Shown: positions 1 through 10,859, counted from the first letter of the stretch. The stretch is 64,000 nucleotides of DNA from Agrypnia vestita (GCA_016648135.1 JADDOH010011269.1:1-64000); one strand, 5' to 3'. Notes: generated by a model from the sequence alone, not told the origin. Program-made: numbers and translations.

Positions 1-204
1 ATTTTTAAGAGCTAAAATATTGTATCTCCTTCACAATATATTTATCTTTATTCTAAACTAAGGCCCTTGCCAAAATATTGTAATTATTTACATCACATAC
101 AATGTTTTGGAACACATGTAAATATATGTATTTTACACACTTATAACACTAGAGAATAACAAATATCGTATAGATCCATGTCTCGGATTTAGAGAAATAT
201 ACCC

Positions 205-610
205 GTCTGAATGTAGAAAACAAAATTGTACAGTTTGAATTATTTGATAGGGAAATAGTTTGTCATTTTGATGCTCCACACTTACTCAAGGATATTAGAA
301 ACAACATGTTAACCAAAAATGTCATTTTTTTAACAGCGGGGTACAGCGCAGAAATGGAATTTTTTTTAGTTCACTGACAAAACTAACCGATTTTCTCATT
401 TTCCCAGATAAATTAAAGAAGATGAAGTTGAAAATGGCAGCCCAGGTTCTTAGCCGATCTCTAGCAGCATCTCTGAATATGCATGCTGGTGTGAGCATCA
501 ACAAGGGGACTTCGGAGACATCGGAGTTTGTTCTTTTTATAAATGATTTATTTGATAGTGTTAATGGAAATTGTTTAAACAATCATTTTTTTATTGATTC
601 TATATTCTAA
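205..610 (+). pseudogene. P-element-type transposase relic
   Basis: Two adjoining blocks read like the middle of a P-superfamily (THAP9-like) transposase, the enzyme that cuts and pastes P elements. The first block (about 215-375) contains FDAPHLLKDIRNN, matching the family's D-x-PH-L-K-x-RNN signature, and then hits an in-frame stop. The second block (about 410-608) follows a possible acceptor (TTTTCCCAG) and contains KMKLKMAAQVLSRSLA and later LFDSVNGN, again family-typical. The spacer between them could be an old intron or decayed coding sequence. No full catalytic domain or terminal repeat is visible, so this is a broken fragment. The family call rests on motif recognition only. Confidence 0.62.
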
Positions 611-701
611 ATATTTTTTAAAATCTAGTCCGGGCAATTATTATTTAAAACAGTTTTTATTCGCTTATCTCAGAATGTACTAAACGTCACATAGGATTTA
701 T

Positions 702-1254
702 TATACAGGTTTATTTGGAAAACATTAATAACTTCGCAGGATCACGTTCCTGCCTTAATTATGAGTGGAAAATGTTCAAGCTATTATGACCTGATATTAA
801 TAGTTAAGGAGATATACGACATCAAAGTTTGCATTTTTTTTTCAATATTTATGACTTATTTTTTGTGAAACGTTGGACTATTATTACAGTAACTTATATC
901 AAATATGAGAAATTTATTCCCTTTAATACGTTTAAGTCAAATAAAAAAAATAAAAACCTTCGAATTCCAATCGGGAAACATTCCAATTGGAATTTTTTCA
1001 GGGTTTTTATCATTTTATTTGGCCTGTATTAAAGTGTATGAATTATTCGTAATCGATATGAGTTACTTTAATGATAATCCAACGTTTTACAATAAATAAG
1101 TCAGAAATATTGAAAAAAATGCAAACTTTGATGTCGCATATCTCCATAACTATTGATATTAGGTCATGATAGCTTGTACATTTTCGACTCATAATCAATG
1201 CAGGAATATAGTCCTACGAGGTTTTTAATGTTTTCCAAATAACCCTGTATATAC
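702..1254. repeat. Palindromic element family A, copy 1
   Basis: The ends are inverted: it opens with ATACAGGTTTATTTGGAAAA and closes with the reverse complement, TTTTCCAAATAACCCTGTAT. The two halves are also inverted copies of each other further in: the motif around CATATCTCCATAACTATTGA on the right matches GTTAAGGAGATATACGAC on the left. It behaves like a long-inverted-repeat MITE. Short frames inside it are not genes. Confidence 0.75.
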
Positions 1255-1259
1255 AGCGA

Positions 1260-1950
1260 CGATTTGTTATAGATAAGAAACATACTCTGCAATTCACTAC
1301 TATATTTTGGTATAATCACTAAATAATAAGTCATTGTTTTCCTTTATTTTGATTTGTTCAGTAAATTCTTTATCAAATTTTTTTAATGTAACATATACTA
1401 AATGTTTTTTATTGTAAAATTTATTATATTCATTATGGAATTGGCGGATTTGATGTAAATAAATATTTAATTCAAATTTATCGTATTTTATTTTAAAACC
1501 TTTACATTTTCAGGAATAAATATTAATTTAAACAGATAAATATATAAATAAATCAAGCTAAATGTATGTGACGGTCGCTAGGTGGCGACTGTTAAAATCA
1601 TAGAATTCATGACTTTATGAGTGCGCGTTCTTTATCTTCTTTATTCTGTGGAACGTACCAGGTCGGAATAACTCAGTTTATTTAATAAATAAGTCGGCCG
1701 TTGAGGCCTCACATCTTAATAAAATTCATAAAAAAATAGTAAACAGGTATTTACAGGGCTCTTTGTATAAAAGTTACAAAGTACTCGACTAATTGCGTCT
1801 TTTGGTAATAGTTTCGACCTCGTTAGATAAATAAGTATTTCAATAGGGCTGCCAGAAGCAATTTCTTTATTAAGCTGCGCAGACGCGCGTATACATACAT
1901 ATATAAAGTATGTCAAACAGATAGTAAAAAATAATAATTCTATTTTAATT
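1260..1950. other. AT-rich stretch, possible LTR-like piece
   Basis: No gene is seen. From about 1567 a segment begins TGTGACGGTCGC and reaches CCTCACA near 1712, which has the TG...CA outline of a short LTR, but I found no partner copy, primer-binding site or target duplication. The remainder is AT-rich with no recognisable coding. Confidence 0.25.
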
Positions 1951-1954
1951 ACTC

Positions 1955-2345
1955 CACTCTGTACTAACTACTACAATGTAGTACCACATTACATTGCAGT
2001 GTAGTGCACACTACAAAGGACACACACTTCAAAGTTATTGAAAGTACATACTTCAAATATGTACTACATTTTTAATGTGAAATTTTTGGGAAGTCGATGT
2101 AGATAAATGAAGAAATTTTGGGACCGAACGAAGAAATCTTTGGAAACTAAAACAACCCCCCCCGCCCCCCTGGTTTTGAAAATTTTGTTTTCAAAACCAT
2201 GGGGGGGGGGGTTATTTCAAACCATTCTCACGCAAGCACTTCTTGTAGGTGATTACGATGTTGTAGTACTACAATTAGTACACTTCATGTAGTGTACTTT
2301 AGTAGTCTTCATTTTGAAATGTAGTTTTTCCCCTACTCTACTAAT
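1955..2345. repeat. ACTACAATGTAGT repeat, copy 1
   Basis: This block shares an ordered series of motifs with 61046-61450: ACTACAATGTAGTA at the left, then ACACTTCAAAGTTATT, GAAGAAATCT, a C-rich run, and TTTGAAATGTAGTTTTTCCC at the right. In this copy the centre is a C-run/G-run palindrome (about 2148-2216). It is a dispersed non-coding element. Confidence 0.6.
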
Positions 2346-2429
2346 AATATGATGATATGGGATTTCTAAAATGCATTATGGGTATCTTTCCTTTACTACC
2401 ACTTAGGGAGAGTTTACAAGGCATTTTAG

Positions 2430-3119
2430 AATATATTTGAATAAATTAACGGAAGCATATACTCCTAGGGCAGCTACACTCCTAAGGATTGGAAAAGGGC
2501 TGTTATCATGCCTCTATACAAAGGAAAAGGGTCGCGAATGGACTGCGCGAACTATCGGGCCATTAGCCTATTGAGCTCTGTTGGCAAACTTTATGCGAGA
2601 ATTTCGATATAAAGAGTGAGGTTGACAACGAAAGAAAAAGTGTGGGATGTACAAGGAGCCTTCATGAGTTGAAGAGGAGGCATGGACCAGATTTTCCCTA
2701 CTACGCCAGATGACGGAAAAGTTTTTGGCAAAGAACCAAAAACTTTTTTGCGCCTTTGTGGATCTCCAAAAAGCGTATGACAGAGTGATAAGACGAAAGT
2801 TATGGAAGGTTTTGTCTGAATATGGGGTGAAGAGTAAACTCATACAGGCAATTGCATCCCTGTACGAAGGAAGTAGTGCTTGCGTGAGAATTAATGGGAC
2901 ATTCACATCATGGTTTGATATTACAAAAGGTGTCAAACAGGGATGCGTAATGTCACCATGGCTTTTCAACCTGTATATGGATAATTGTATGAAAGAACTG
3001 AAGGAACTAGAAGTTGGAGTGAAAATAGACGGACTCACCATATCCTGTCTGCTATACGCAAACGATGCAGTATTAGTGGCTAACAGTGAAGCTGATCTGC
3101 AGTGCCTGGTATCCAGGAT
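2430..3119 (+). pseudogene. Non-LTR retrotransposon reverse transcriptase fragment
   Basis: The translation follows the palm of a LINE reverse transcriptase. Upstream pieces DWKRAVIMPLYKGKG and CANYRAISLLSSVGKLY precede FVDLQKAYDRV (motif A), GVKQGCVMSPWLFNLYMD (motif B) and LLYANDAVLVA. The last should be YADD: the first catalytic Asp of motif C is Asn here. The reading frame shifts at least once near 2600-2700, so the copy is dead. It stops at 3119, where the terminal repeat of another element begins, which suggests a later insertion. Confidence 0.85.
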
Positions 3120-3633
3120 TAGCGATGCGCGATTACGATTATTATAACTCGAATTATTCGATTATTGAAATGTTTCGAATAATTCGATTATTAAAATCAT
3201 TCATAATTAAAATCATTCGAATATCAATTTAGCATTGCGCGATGTGACGCCAGGCAAAGCCGAGAGCCGAGTACCGATCACGCCCACCCACTCCGCGAAG
3301 CATTCAACGAGTGATTCTACTAACCATCCCGAATAATTTCAACACGAGTAATCACTCATGATGGTTAGTAGAATCATTCGAATGAAAATTAGGTATGAAT
3401 AAAAAAGATTCTTAAGTATATATTTCTCTCTCTTTTGATATACCATTGGCTTCATATATAAGAAGAAGACAGATGATAACAGAATGTCGTAACGTATTTG
3501 ACAAACGAAAACTTCTTAACATAGACAAGGAAAGAGTTTTTATTGTATTTTTTTGTCTAATCTCCTTACAATGTGAGTGAATGTTGGTGAACGTATATCT
3601 TTTGTCTTTTGCCGCAGCCCGCGGCTAACTTCA

Positions 3634-3880
3634 GACCGAATGATTATTCGAATAATTCACTCGCCGTTGACGTCGATTATTAATTCGATTATTTACTCAG
3701 TTACTAATTCTATTCGAATAGAATTAGTAACTAATGACCGAATGATTATTCGAATGATTCACTCGCCGTTGGCGTCGATTATTAATTCGATTATTTACTC
3801 AGTTACTAATTCTATTCGAATAAAATTAGTAACTAATGTCAACGCCGAGTGAAATCATTCGAATGATCATTCGGTCCGAT
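3634..3880. repeat. 102-bp tandem duplication with internal palindromes
   Basis: Two copies (3634-3735 and 3736-3837) repeat almost exactly. Each contains the palindrome TTACTAATTCTATTCGAATA plus its complement, and an inverted remnant of the repeat start closes the block at about 3838-3880 (GATCATTCGGTC). The track of TTCGAA motifs continues the pattern seen at the two ends of the surrounding 3120-6907 interval. Confidence 0.7.
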
Positions 3881-4327
3881 GTTCGCCGCGGTCAGCGATA
3901 ATATTATTGTTTGTTAGACGTTGAATTTTCGATTTTTAGAGGGATTTAAAAATAATAGACATATATTTTTTTAAGAATAGCAATTTTGAAAAAATAGGTA
4001 TGTTAAATTTTAATTATTTGGCTTTGAATAACGAATTAACATGACGCTGTGAAATACTTGGTGTATTAAATAAATAAGACATGTTTATTGAATTTGGCAT
4101 ACCTAGCTCTGTTCTTATTTTTTGAGGACAATAAAAATAATTACTTTTAATATCATCCAATGTACCTACATTATTTATATCATTTTAAATAATATTATAA
4201 CCCCGATTTTCATAAAATTAATGAAAATATTGGAAGAATAATAAAAATAATAAAACTTATTACAAAAATATTCATATTCAAATCACGATAACTAATAGGC
4301 ATCAACTTATCATCGCTGCATATACCG

Positions 4328-4864
4328 AATGTAACATACCTAGTTCACAATATTTCATAGGTAGATCCCTGCCTACGTTGAGTCAAAAACGCTCAAGCAA
4401 CCATGACCTAATATCAATAGGTAGTAACGGAGATAATCGACTTCAAAGTTGTATTTTTCTATTCAATATTTCTGACTAATATTCTGCAAAAAAGTTGGAC
4501 CATCATTCAAGTAACATATGTATACCAAAAATTTAAATTTCAATCGCTTTAATATAGGCCAAATAAAATGAAAAAACTTTAATTTCTGAAAAAAAATCTT
4601 TAAAGAAGTTTTAATCATTTGGCTTGTGTTAAAGCATAGCAATCTTTATAACTTAAAGCGAAAGTTTTAATTTTTGTTTTAAGTTATTTTAATGACGGTC
4701 CAGCTTTTTGCAAAAGACGAGTATAAAAATGCAAAGTTTGAAGTTAATTATCTCCGTAACTACTGATATTAGGTCATGGGTTGCCTGAATATTTTCGATT
4801 CATAACATAGGCAGGAATCTACCACTGAAATATTGTGAACTAGGTCTGACACACCTTGTATAAT
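4328..4864. repeat. Palindromic element family A, copy 2
   Basis: It shares the family core (CTGATATTAGGTCATGG, ATTTTCGATTCATAACATAG) but has different ends: AGTTCACAATATTTCATAGG on the left and its inverted match TGAAATATTGTGAACTAGG on the right. The halves pair with each other along the whole length. Confidence 0.72.
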
Positions 4865-5549
4865 ATAGCTCATATGTGATGTTTAGTTTATTCTGTGATA
4901 ATTGAAAAAAAGTAACTGCGAAGAATAGACTTACAATTTTTTTTTTTAATTACTAGGCATACTTTAACGGCACTATTTTTTTTATAGAAAAAATTGTCAT
5001 TTTTTCATGTTTTTTGCACATAAAATTACTTTGCATACTTCCGGCATATGGAATTTATTCTGTACTGACTTACGGCCACAAAATGTGAGAGTATAGAGAA
5101 AATATTATATTATATATTAGTATTAATTTCTTTGCGGGTAACCCGCGTCAAAGTCTGGTCCTCAGAAGGATCATTCGTCAACCGACGTTTCGCCTGAATC
5201 GCAACAGGCATCTTCAGGGTGCCTTGTTAATAAATTTCCATCACGAGGGGCAGTGCGAGCACGTCCGTTCATATTGGAAGCTTACTACCAAGCCTTGTAG
5301 CCAGTGACATGGCCACTGGACTACGAACTTCAATGTTATTTACCAATGTTTTCGCATGGTTTGGCCATGTGGAACTGAGAAGCAAAGGAAAGGTAAGGAA
5401 AATTGTTTGTCGAAGGTAGCAGAAACAGAGGGCGTCTGCGGAATTAAAATAATAAAACAATATATTCGGTGTATCAAACTCTTTTATTGTATTTTATATA
5501 AGTATTAACAGGAAAATGAAAATTTTAATAAAAAAAATACAACTTTCAA

Positions 5550-6080
5550 TTATAATTAAATGAAGCCATATCTCTTTTGGCTTTATGCCTTTCCAAAACA
5601 ATTTCCTGCCGATTCTTCAGTAGTGTTTTGAAAACCTCTAACTGAACTGCTATAATTTTTTCTCTGCATGTCACTTGGAGTCATTTTGGCTTTTATTACC
5701 TGCAAACAAAGAAAAGGTTATAAACAGAGAAACTAGAAGAAAAACAATATAGATCAAATTAAAAAAACATTTTGTAATCGCAAAGACTAAATATGTAGGA
5801 AAACACGTAATTTTATCAATAATCTAACCTTCCTGGCGCATTTCTTCATATTCTCGAACCTATTTCGAAAATCTGTCAAACTGTATGCATTATATTCTTT
5901 GCGTAGTGCAGAAGTAAGATCTGACGATATGAACGTCATCTGTCGAAAAATTTGCTTGCTTTCTCTGAAAAAACATTGTTATCAGTGTTTATTACCATTT
6001 AATTAACAGCATAAACTGTTGAATATCGTTAAATCCATGAATACTTACTTTGTATCATTGTCAACAAACAATTTAAACTG
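5550..6080 (-). pseudogene. Myb/SANT-like DNA-binding protein gene, frameshifted
   Basis: Three segments on the minus strand splice in phase: 6049-6080, 5829-5964 and one starting near 5699. Together they give a short DNA-binding-type sequence: KLFVDNDTKESKQIFRQM, then LTDFRNRFENMKKCARK (the FxNMKKxARK helix typical of the Zeste/Myb_DNA-bind_5 group), then AKMTPSDMQR. After that the family's coiled coil (IIAVQLEVFKTLLKNRQEI) is present but in another frame. A missing GA dinucleotide in a GAGA/A-run near 5670 would explain it. The 5' end was not found. Such genes occur both as host genes and inside insect transposons. This one is broken and lies inside a candidate element. Confidence 0.5.
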
Positions 6081-6220
6081 CTGTCAAACATTTAAAATGA
6101 TGTTTAAATGACGTGTTGCCATGTGCAAAATTATAGACCTTTGAAAAATATTTTTCAAAGGTTGTACAAAAACTGGGGTATGTTGTTTGCATAAATTATT
6201 TTAAACCGAAGCCTCCCTAA

Positions 6221-6365
6221 GGGCCGGTTGTTTCAAGTTGGATTAAAGTAAGCGTTCTTTTAATGCATAGATTTTTACGTTCTCCACCAATCAGACGATC
6301 CGTTTTCGTAAAAATCTATGCTTTAATCGACCGCTTACTTTGATCGAACTTGAAACAACCGGGCC
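6221..6365. mobile_element. PIF/Harbinger-type MITE with TAA duplications
   Basis: The element starts GGGCCGGTTGTTTCAAGTT and ends with its inverted copy (CTTGAAACAACCGGGCC). TAA flanks both sides (6218-6220 and 6366-6368), the 3-bp target duplication of PIF/Harbinger transposons. A second, half-length relative begins immediately after (about 6369-6420), and a diverged full copy is at 30291-30440. Confidence 0.78.
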
Positions 6366-6907
6366 TAAGGCCTGGATGTTTCAAGTTTGAACAAAGTAAG
6401 TGTAAATCCTGGGTTAAACTGAGTTTGACCTCAAGGTTACGCGAAATCTCACAGAAACAATTGTTTGAAACTAAATATCCATAAGCGTGCTATAAATATT
6501 GTAGTTTATTAACTTTGCAGACATAGCATACATTCGTATTTTTTTTATTTATGGTTTACTAGAAGCATTCCAATATTCCGATTTGATTATCGATATTTAT
6601 AGAAACAAAAAATACTCAATCTTTTTTCTAGGAATACTCCGGTTTACATTAATTAATGAAAAAACATACCCCGGTTTTCATATATCCTTTGAAAAATTTA
6701 TTTTTTTAAAGGCTTACGAATATTATAAGTTATTACCTTTGCAGACATTGTATAAAATATACATCATTTTTTAAGTATACCGTCATATATTTTTTGGGCG
6801 CAAAAATAATCGATAACTCGTAAATCGATTACTAATCATTCGATTATGAAAATCATTCGATTACTAATCATTCGATTATGAAAATAACTCATAATCGCGC
6901 ATCGCTA

Positions 6908-7680
6908 CCATAGAGAAGTGGCGCATGCGCAGAACGGCGAGCCGGTATGCCCAGTCGTTGAAATAAGCGAAGATTAAATAAATAGCGAAGATTTTGGTAG
7001 AGTTCTTACCCGAGTAGCGAAACAAAAGCGAAGCGGTTCTTTTGTGTTTGAATAAAAAATAGAGTAGTATTGCATTGCGAGCGATTGTAAAATGTCAGAG
7101 ATAATGTTAAAGCGAAAATAAAGATTTATTTTTCGAGTTTTGCCATCTCATTTTTCAAGCGAGCCACGCCACGTAACAATATCTAAGCCATTGCTGCCTT
7201 ATAGGCATATAATAATAAATGAGCTATAATAAATAAAGCTTCTCAATGAAACATTAAATTTCCTTCATTAGAAAGGTACTAGACTTCTTGACGTCTTTGC
7301 GCGACTTACTAAAATCCTCCGGAAGGAAAGAGAGGAACATCTGCACCACATTTCGACTGGAAGGTGAAGTAAGTCTTATTTTAAAAGTTTAGTAACATGA
7401 TATGTATTTCGAGTCACGCAATTGGTAGCGCGGGGTATTTCTCGGTGCGATTTTATCGAAACATATTTTAGTATATTGGACTACATGACTTGACTACGTA
7501 TATATAAAATGGCACAACTACTAGCAGCAGAGTGGTGTTGATATAACGGTGAGACCGCACGTTCACGTAGAATTTCCGCAGAACAAACACCTGACCGATA
7601 AATCATAAATATGTATCTTTAATCATATAACAATACGAGTAGGTACATCGCTTAATTTGTAATTCCCATATATGTTGTGG
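6908..7680. other. Non-coding, possible solo LTR in reverse orientation
   Basis: No gene is visible. Read on the minus strand, 7172 down to about 6908 starts TGTTACGTGGCGTGGCTCGC, contains AATAAA-type signals and ends near CTTCTCTATGG, an outline that could be a solo LTR. No partner LTR, duplication or primer-binding site was found. The part after 7172 is AT-rich with nothing recognised. Confidence 0.25.
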
Positions 7681-7690
7681 CGTCTTTCAA

Positions 7691-7984
7691 TTAAGCTATC
7701 ACCTGGTTTTCTGGTTGAATAATTATATAAATCATTACATAGTGTAAAATAAAGTCTACCACACTAAAGTCAGCATTACATTCACTTTTAATTTGTTCAT
7801 TCCTCATTCTATCGACCAAATATTTTCTACACAAGCGTTTAAGTGACTGCATTTCCACCGCATTCAGTCTACTTTTATTTCTCTTTTGCCAATTCCATAC
7901 TTCACTTCCATACACCAGGGTTGGCACAAGAAAACCATTATGTACCGCTAGTCTTGCTTCCTTTGACAGATTCTTACTGGCCAT
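7691..7984 (-). pseudogene. Non-LTR retrotransposon 3' coding fragment
   Basis: The protein contains EARLAVHNGFLVPTLVYGSEVWNWQK and NAVEMQSLKRLC, which match the region after the reverse-transcriptase palm in a common insect LINE group (the alLvPtLmYGsE.W module). It has no catalytic domain and lacks both ends of the element. It may belong to the same broad lineage as the fragment at 2430-3119 but is in the opposite orientation. Confidence 0.8.
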
Positions 7985-8084
7985 AATTGTATGAGAAGAT
8001 GTATGAATGTGGCCGAAGCAAAAGTGTTGTGCCAGGATTGAAGAGTATGGCGTTCAAACGGCGTGATGATTATTTAGTTCAAAA

Positions 8085-8272
8085 ATTTCATAGATGTGGT
8101 AGTCTATCATGGATGGAAATGGTGAACGTTACATTGTGTAAAGTGATCACTTAAGCCAGCCGTACGATAGGTCGTAAGACCTATGAGGACTCAAAAAAAA
8201 GACTTCCATACCTACTTTCCCATATAAAAATATAGGTTCGTCTACATGAGACATCTATAATATATCCACATT
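8085..8272 (+). repeat. Repeat family B, copy 1 (GTGATCACTTAAGCC)
   Basis: Ordered motifs AAAGTGATCACTTAAGCC, AGGTCGTAAGACCTATG, CTTCCATACCTACTTTCCCA and GAGACATCTATAATATA recur at 16432-16596, 19595-19756 and 32205-32345, with an inverted partial at 19490-19575. The segment is non-coding. It resembles a retroposon 3' region, but no linked coding sequence was found. Confidence 0.7.
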
Positions 8273-8299
8273 ATTTTTTATTGATGATGTTTAAAAAAA

Positions 8300-8373
8300 A
8301 GGCCCCGACGAGATTCGAACTCGCGATCTCCTATTTACAAGACAGGCGCTTTGACCAACTAAGCCACGGGACC
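8300..8373 (-). tRNA. tRNA-Thr (anticodon TGT)
   Basis: The sequence folds as a standard cloverleaf: acceptor GGTCCCG/CGGGGCC, D arm with the A box TGGCTTAGTTGG, anticodon stem CCTGT/ATAGG around loop CTTGTAA (anticodon TGT, reading ACA as threonine), and T arm with the B box GTTCGAATCTC. There is no intron. The transcript would run into a T8 run immediately downstream (complement of the A8 at 8293-8300), a good Pol III terminator. A near-identical inverted copy lies 143 bp away. Confidence 0.93.
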
Positions 8374-8516
8374 TCTGCAAAATGCAAGAAACTAATATTT
8401 ATCGTGCCGTTTCTGTTCATATTATAGTCTAAGAAGTGTCGTATCGTGCAAATGCAATAAAAATATAGTCGTTAAACTCACAAAACTTTGAGAACATATT
8501 TTTTAAAATAAACATC

Positions 8517-8590
8517 GGTCCCGTGGCTTAGTTGGTCAAAGCGCCTGTCTTGTAAATAGGAGATCGCGAGTTCGAATCTCGTCGGGGCCT
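8517..8590 (+). tRNA. tRNA-Thr (anticodon TGT), second copy
   Basis: The sequence matches the minus-strand gene at 8300-8373 base for base across the cloverleaf, including A box, B box and TGT anticodon loop. Downstream is TTTCTTAAATC rather than a clean run of four or more T, so termination may be weak unless a later T run is used. The two genes are divergent, with their 5' ends facing across a 143-bp spacer, and form a natural inverted repeat. Confidence 0.92.
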
Positions 8591-8754
8591 TTCTTAAATC
8601 TTACACAAATAATAGCATTCATTAAATGAGCATTTTTTTATAATTTAATGATATATCTAGCCTTGAAAGATTATAGCTAAATGTATTACTTTTAGTAAAA
8701 AAAATATATTTACTAGCTTTAACCAGTCAAAAATTACGTATTTTTACTAGATAT

Positions 8755-9292
8755 ATACAGTGTGTACCAGAGCAAGCAGAAGAAACCTGTCTGGTAGATT
8801 CCTGCCTATGTTATGATTCTAAAATGTTCAAGCAAACATGGCCTAATTTCAATAGTTATAGAGTTATGCAATACCAAAGTTTGCATTTTTTTTCAATATT
8901 TCTGACTTATTTTTTTACAAAACGTTAAAATATCATCGCAGTAACTTATATCGACTACGAAAAATTCATTCGTTTCAACAAAAGTTAAATAAAATAATAA
9001 AAACCCTGAAAAAATCCCAATTGGAATGTTTTTCAATCGGAAGATTTTTACCATTTTATTTGACTTGTATTAAAGGGAATCAATCTTTCATATTAAATAG
9101 ATAAGTTACTGTAATCATAGTCCAACGTTTTGCAAAAAATAAATCAAAATTTGAAAAAAATGCAAATTTTCATGTCGCATATCTCCATAACTATTGATAT
9201 TAGGTCATGGTTGCTTGAACATTTTAGACTCATAACATAGGCAGGAATCTACCAAGTTTCTGCTGCTAGCTCTGGAATACCCTGTATATTTT
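8755..9292. repeat. Palindromic element family A, copy 3
   Basis: The family core is clear (GCATATCTCCATAACTATTG, ATTAGGTCATGGTTGCTTG). The ends are of a third type: TGTGTACCAGAGCAAGCAGA on the left and CTGCTAGCTCTGGAATACCC on the right, inverted with respect to each other. The left and right halves pair along most of their length. Confidence 0.74.
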
Positions 9293-9424
9293 GGCCGCTA
9301 GTAAATTAAGGCTGCGAGAACAGCGCTAGAGTAGCGTAGCGTCTTGGAAACGTTAGTGATGGACATTATTAAATAGAATATTATGATTTATTGCTTCTTA
9401 TACCTAATTCTTATATTATCTTCT

Positions 9425-9615
9425 TTTCCTTCTTGTCGCGTCACATTCCCCCAACGTTGACTATCACTTGAGAAGTAGATCTCCCTATCTCTAGCGCCTC
9501 CAAACATCTCTTCCACCATCCTTATCTCCAATCTCGTATATTATGGAGCCATGCGATCTGCTTCCTACCAACACCTCGTTTTCCCTCGATCTTTCCCTAG
9601 ACATTCACTACAAAT
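9425..9615 (-). pseudogene. Non-LTR retrotransposon C-terminal fragment
   Basis: The minus strand reads KIEGKRGVGRKQIAWLHNIRDW, the basic GKxxGxRxxGRxxxxWLxNxRxW block found near the C-terminus of many insect LINE polymerases. Stops and frame breaks surround it. It is a short dead fragment. Confidence 0.65.
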
Positions 9616-9619
9616 GCAT

Positions 9620-10855
9620 ATTTCGGCATTTTTTTTTTTTACGAAAATGTGGGTTTTTATTATTCATTTATATCAGAATGTATACTCTAGACTGCATTTT
9701 TTTTAAGGCAATCACGTAGATAGAACCATTGTTATAATACGAAAGTAATAAACTGGACATTATTTACAATAGTTAATAAAATGTAAGCATTTATCGACAG
9801 GCCGCGGCAAAAAATCGTTTTTAGTGTCCTAGGCGGCGCTAATTTTTAATGAATTATATGTACGCATAATATATTTTTTATAGGTAAAAAGTATACTTCA
9901 TTATCTAGAATCCGTATTAAGGAAATAAATAAATATTCAATATTAATTTTAATTTAATTTAAGTTATAATAATTAAAATCATCTCTTTATATAAATAAAA
10001 AGATACCCTTTACCCCGATTAACGTCAATCCGGAATAACGTTATTTTTATTTTCCTTTCTTCCTTGAGGAAGGACTGAAAATAAAAATAAGTTCCGCAAA
10101 ATACGTTTTCATTTGAATTGCGCCATGTTTGCTCAAATTTCATTTTGTTTCCCTATTTTATGACATTATTATACAATTATATTAAATTTTAATTACAAAT
10201 ATAACTTGAAGTTTTCTCAGTAAACTTGTGTCAAAGAACCTGTTATCAAATACCTCTTGTAAGAAAGTTTATACTCCGACTTGATTGTATGACTGTAACA
10301 TAGCTTCGGGGCTTTATTATACATATATTTATTTATGTTAGTCAGATAAATAATTGTTAGAAATATAAAGTGTGGAATCTAAAGATCAATACGTTTCCAT
10401 GAGAATTGCTACCTCTGATAAGAAAAATTTATTGTTTCAAATTTATTTTTATTTAAGATAAATTAATTTAAGTCTCACAGAATCGAAGCTATTTATATGG
10501 GAAACGTGTACGAAACGTGTACTTTGATTATCGGAGTTTCTTCCGGTTCGAAACTGACTTGCCAATAATACAATTTAGTTATCAACACGTATTTATTTAC
10601 GGTGAAATATTATGCTATGCATATAATTGTTTAGCTGCGAACTGTTTAGCAGTCGGACTAAGTTTCGAAAGTAAAGAATCTTTCATCGACGGGTGAAATA
10701 GTAGTTTAAACTTCACCTGTCGATGTTAAATATATTATTAAAGTATTAAATTATTATTATATGATATAATATATAAAATATATGATATAATACTATTAAA
10801 TTAAACTCATGCGGATGTTACTAGTTTATGATTTTCACCCAATTTACAGTAATTT
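9620..10855. other. AT-rich non-coding stretch with one hairpin
   Basis: No gene or element is recognised. The one clear structure is an imperfect hairpin at about 10685-10726, arms CATCGACGGGTGAA and TTCACCTGTCGATG. Short AT palindromes (ATGATATAATATATAAAATA) follow near 10760-10800. Confidence 0.5.
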
Positions 10856-10859
10856 ATAT

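Larger units (their letters stand above)
3120..6907. mobile_element. Possible hAT-like element with 16-bp terminal repeats
   Basis: A 16-bp sequence, TAGCGATGCGCGATTA, sits at 3120-3135 and its exact reverse complement at 6892-6907. Both ends run into clusters of ATTCGATTA/ATCATTCGAA motifs, like the subterminal repeats of hAT elements. The 3.8-kb interval contains a frameshifted Myb/SANT-type gene (- strand), a family A element and a Harbinger-type MITE, which would be nested insertions. I see no 8-bp target duplication, and no hAT transposase. The alternative is two unrelated short elements that share ends. Confidence 0.4.

Noticed and set aside
2107..2292. Plus-strand 61-codon frame through the C/G palindrome
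   Set aside because: It consists of repeat and homopolymer sequence.
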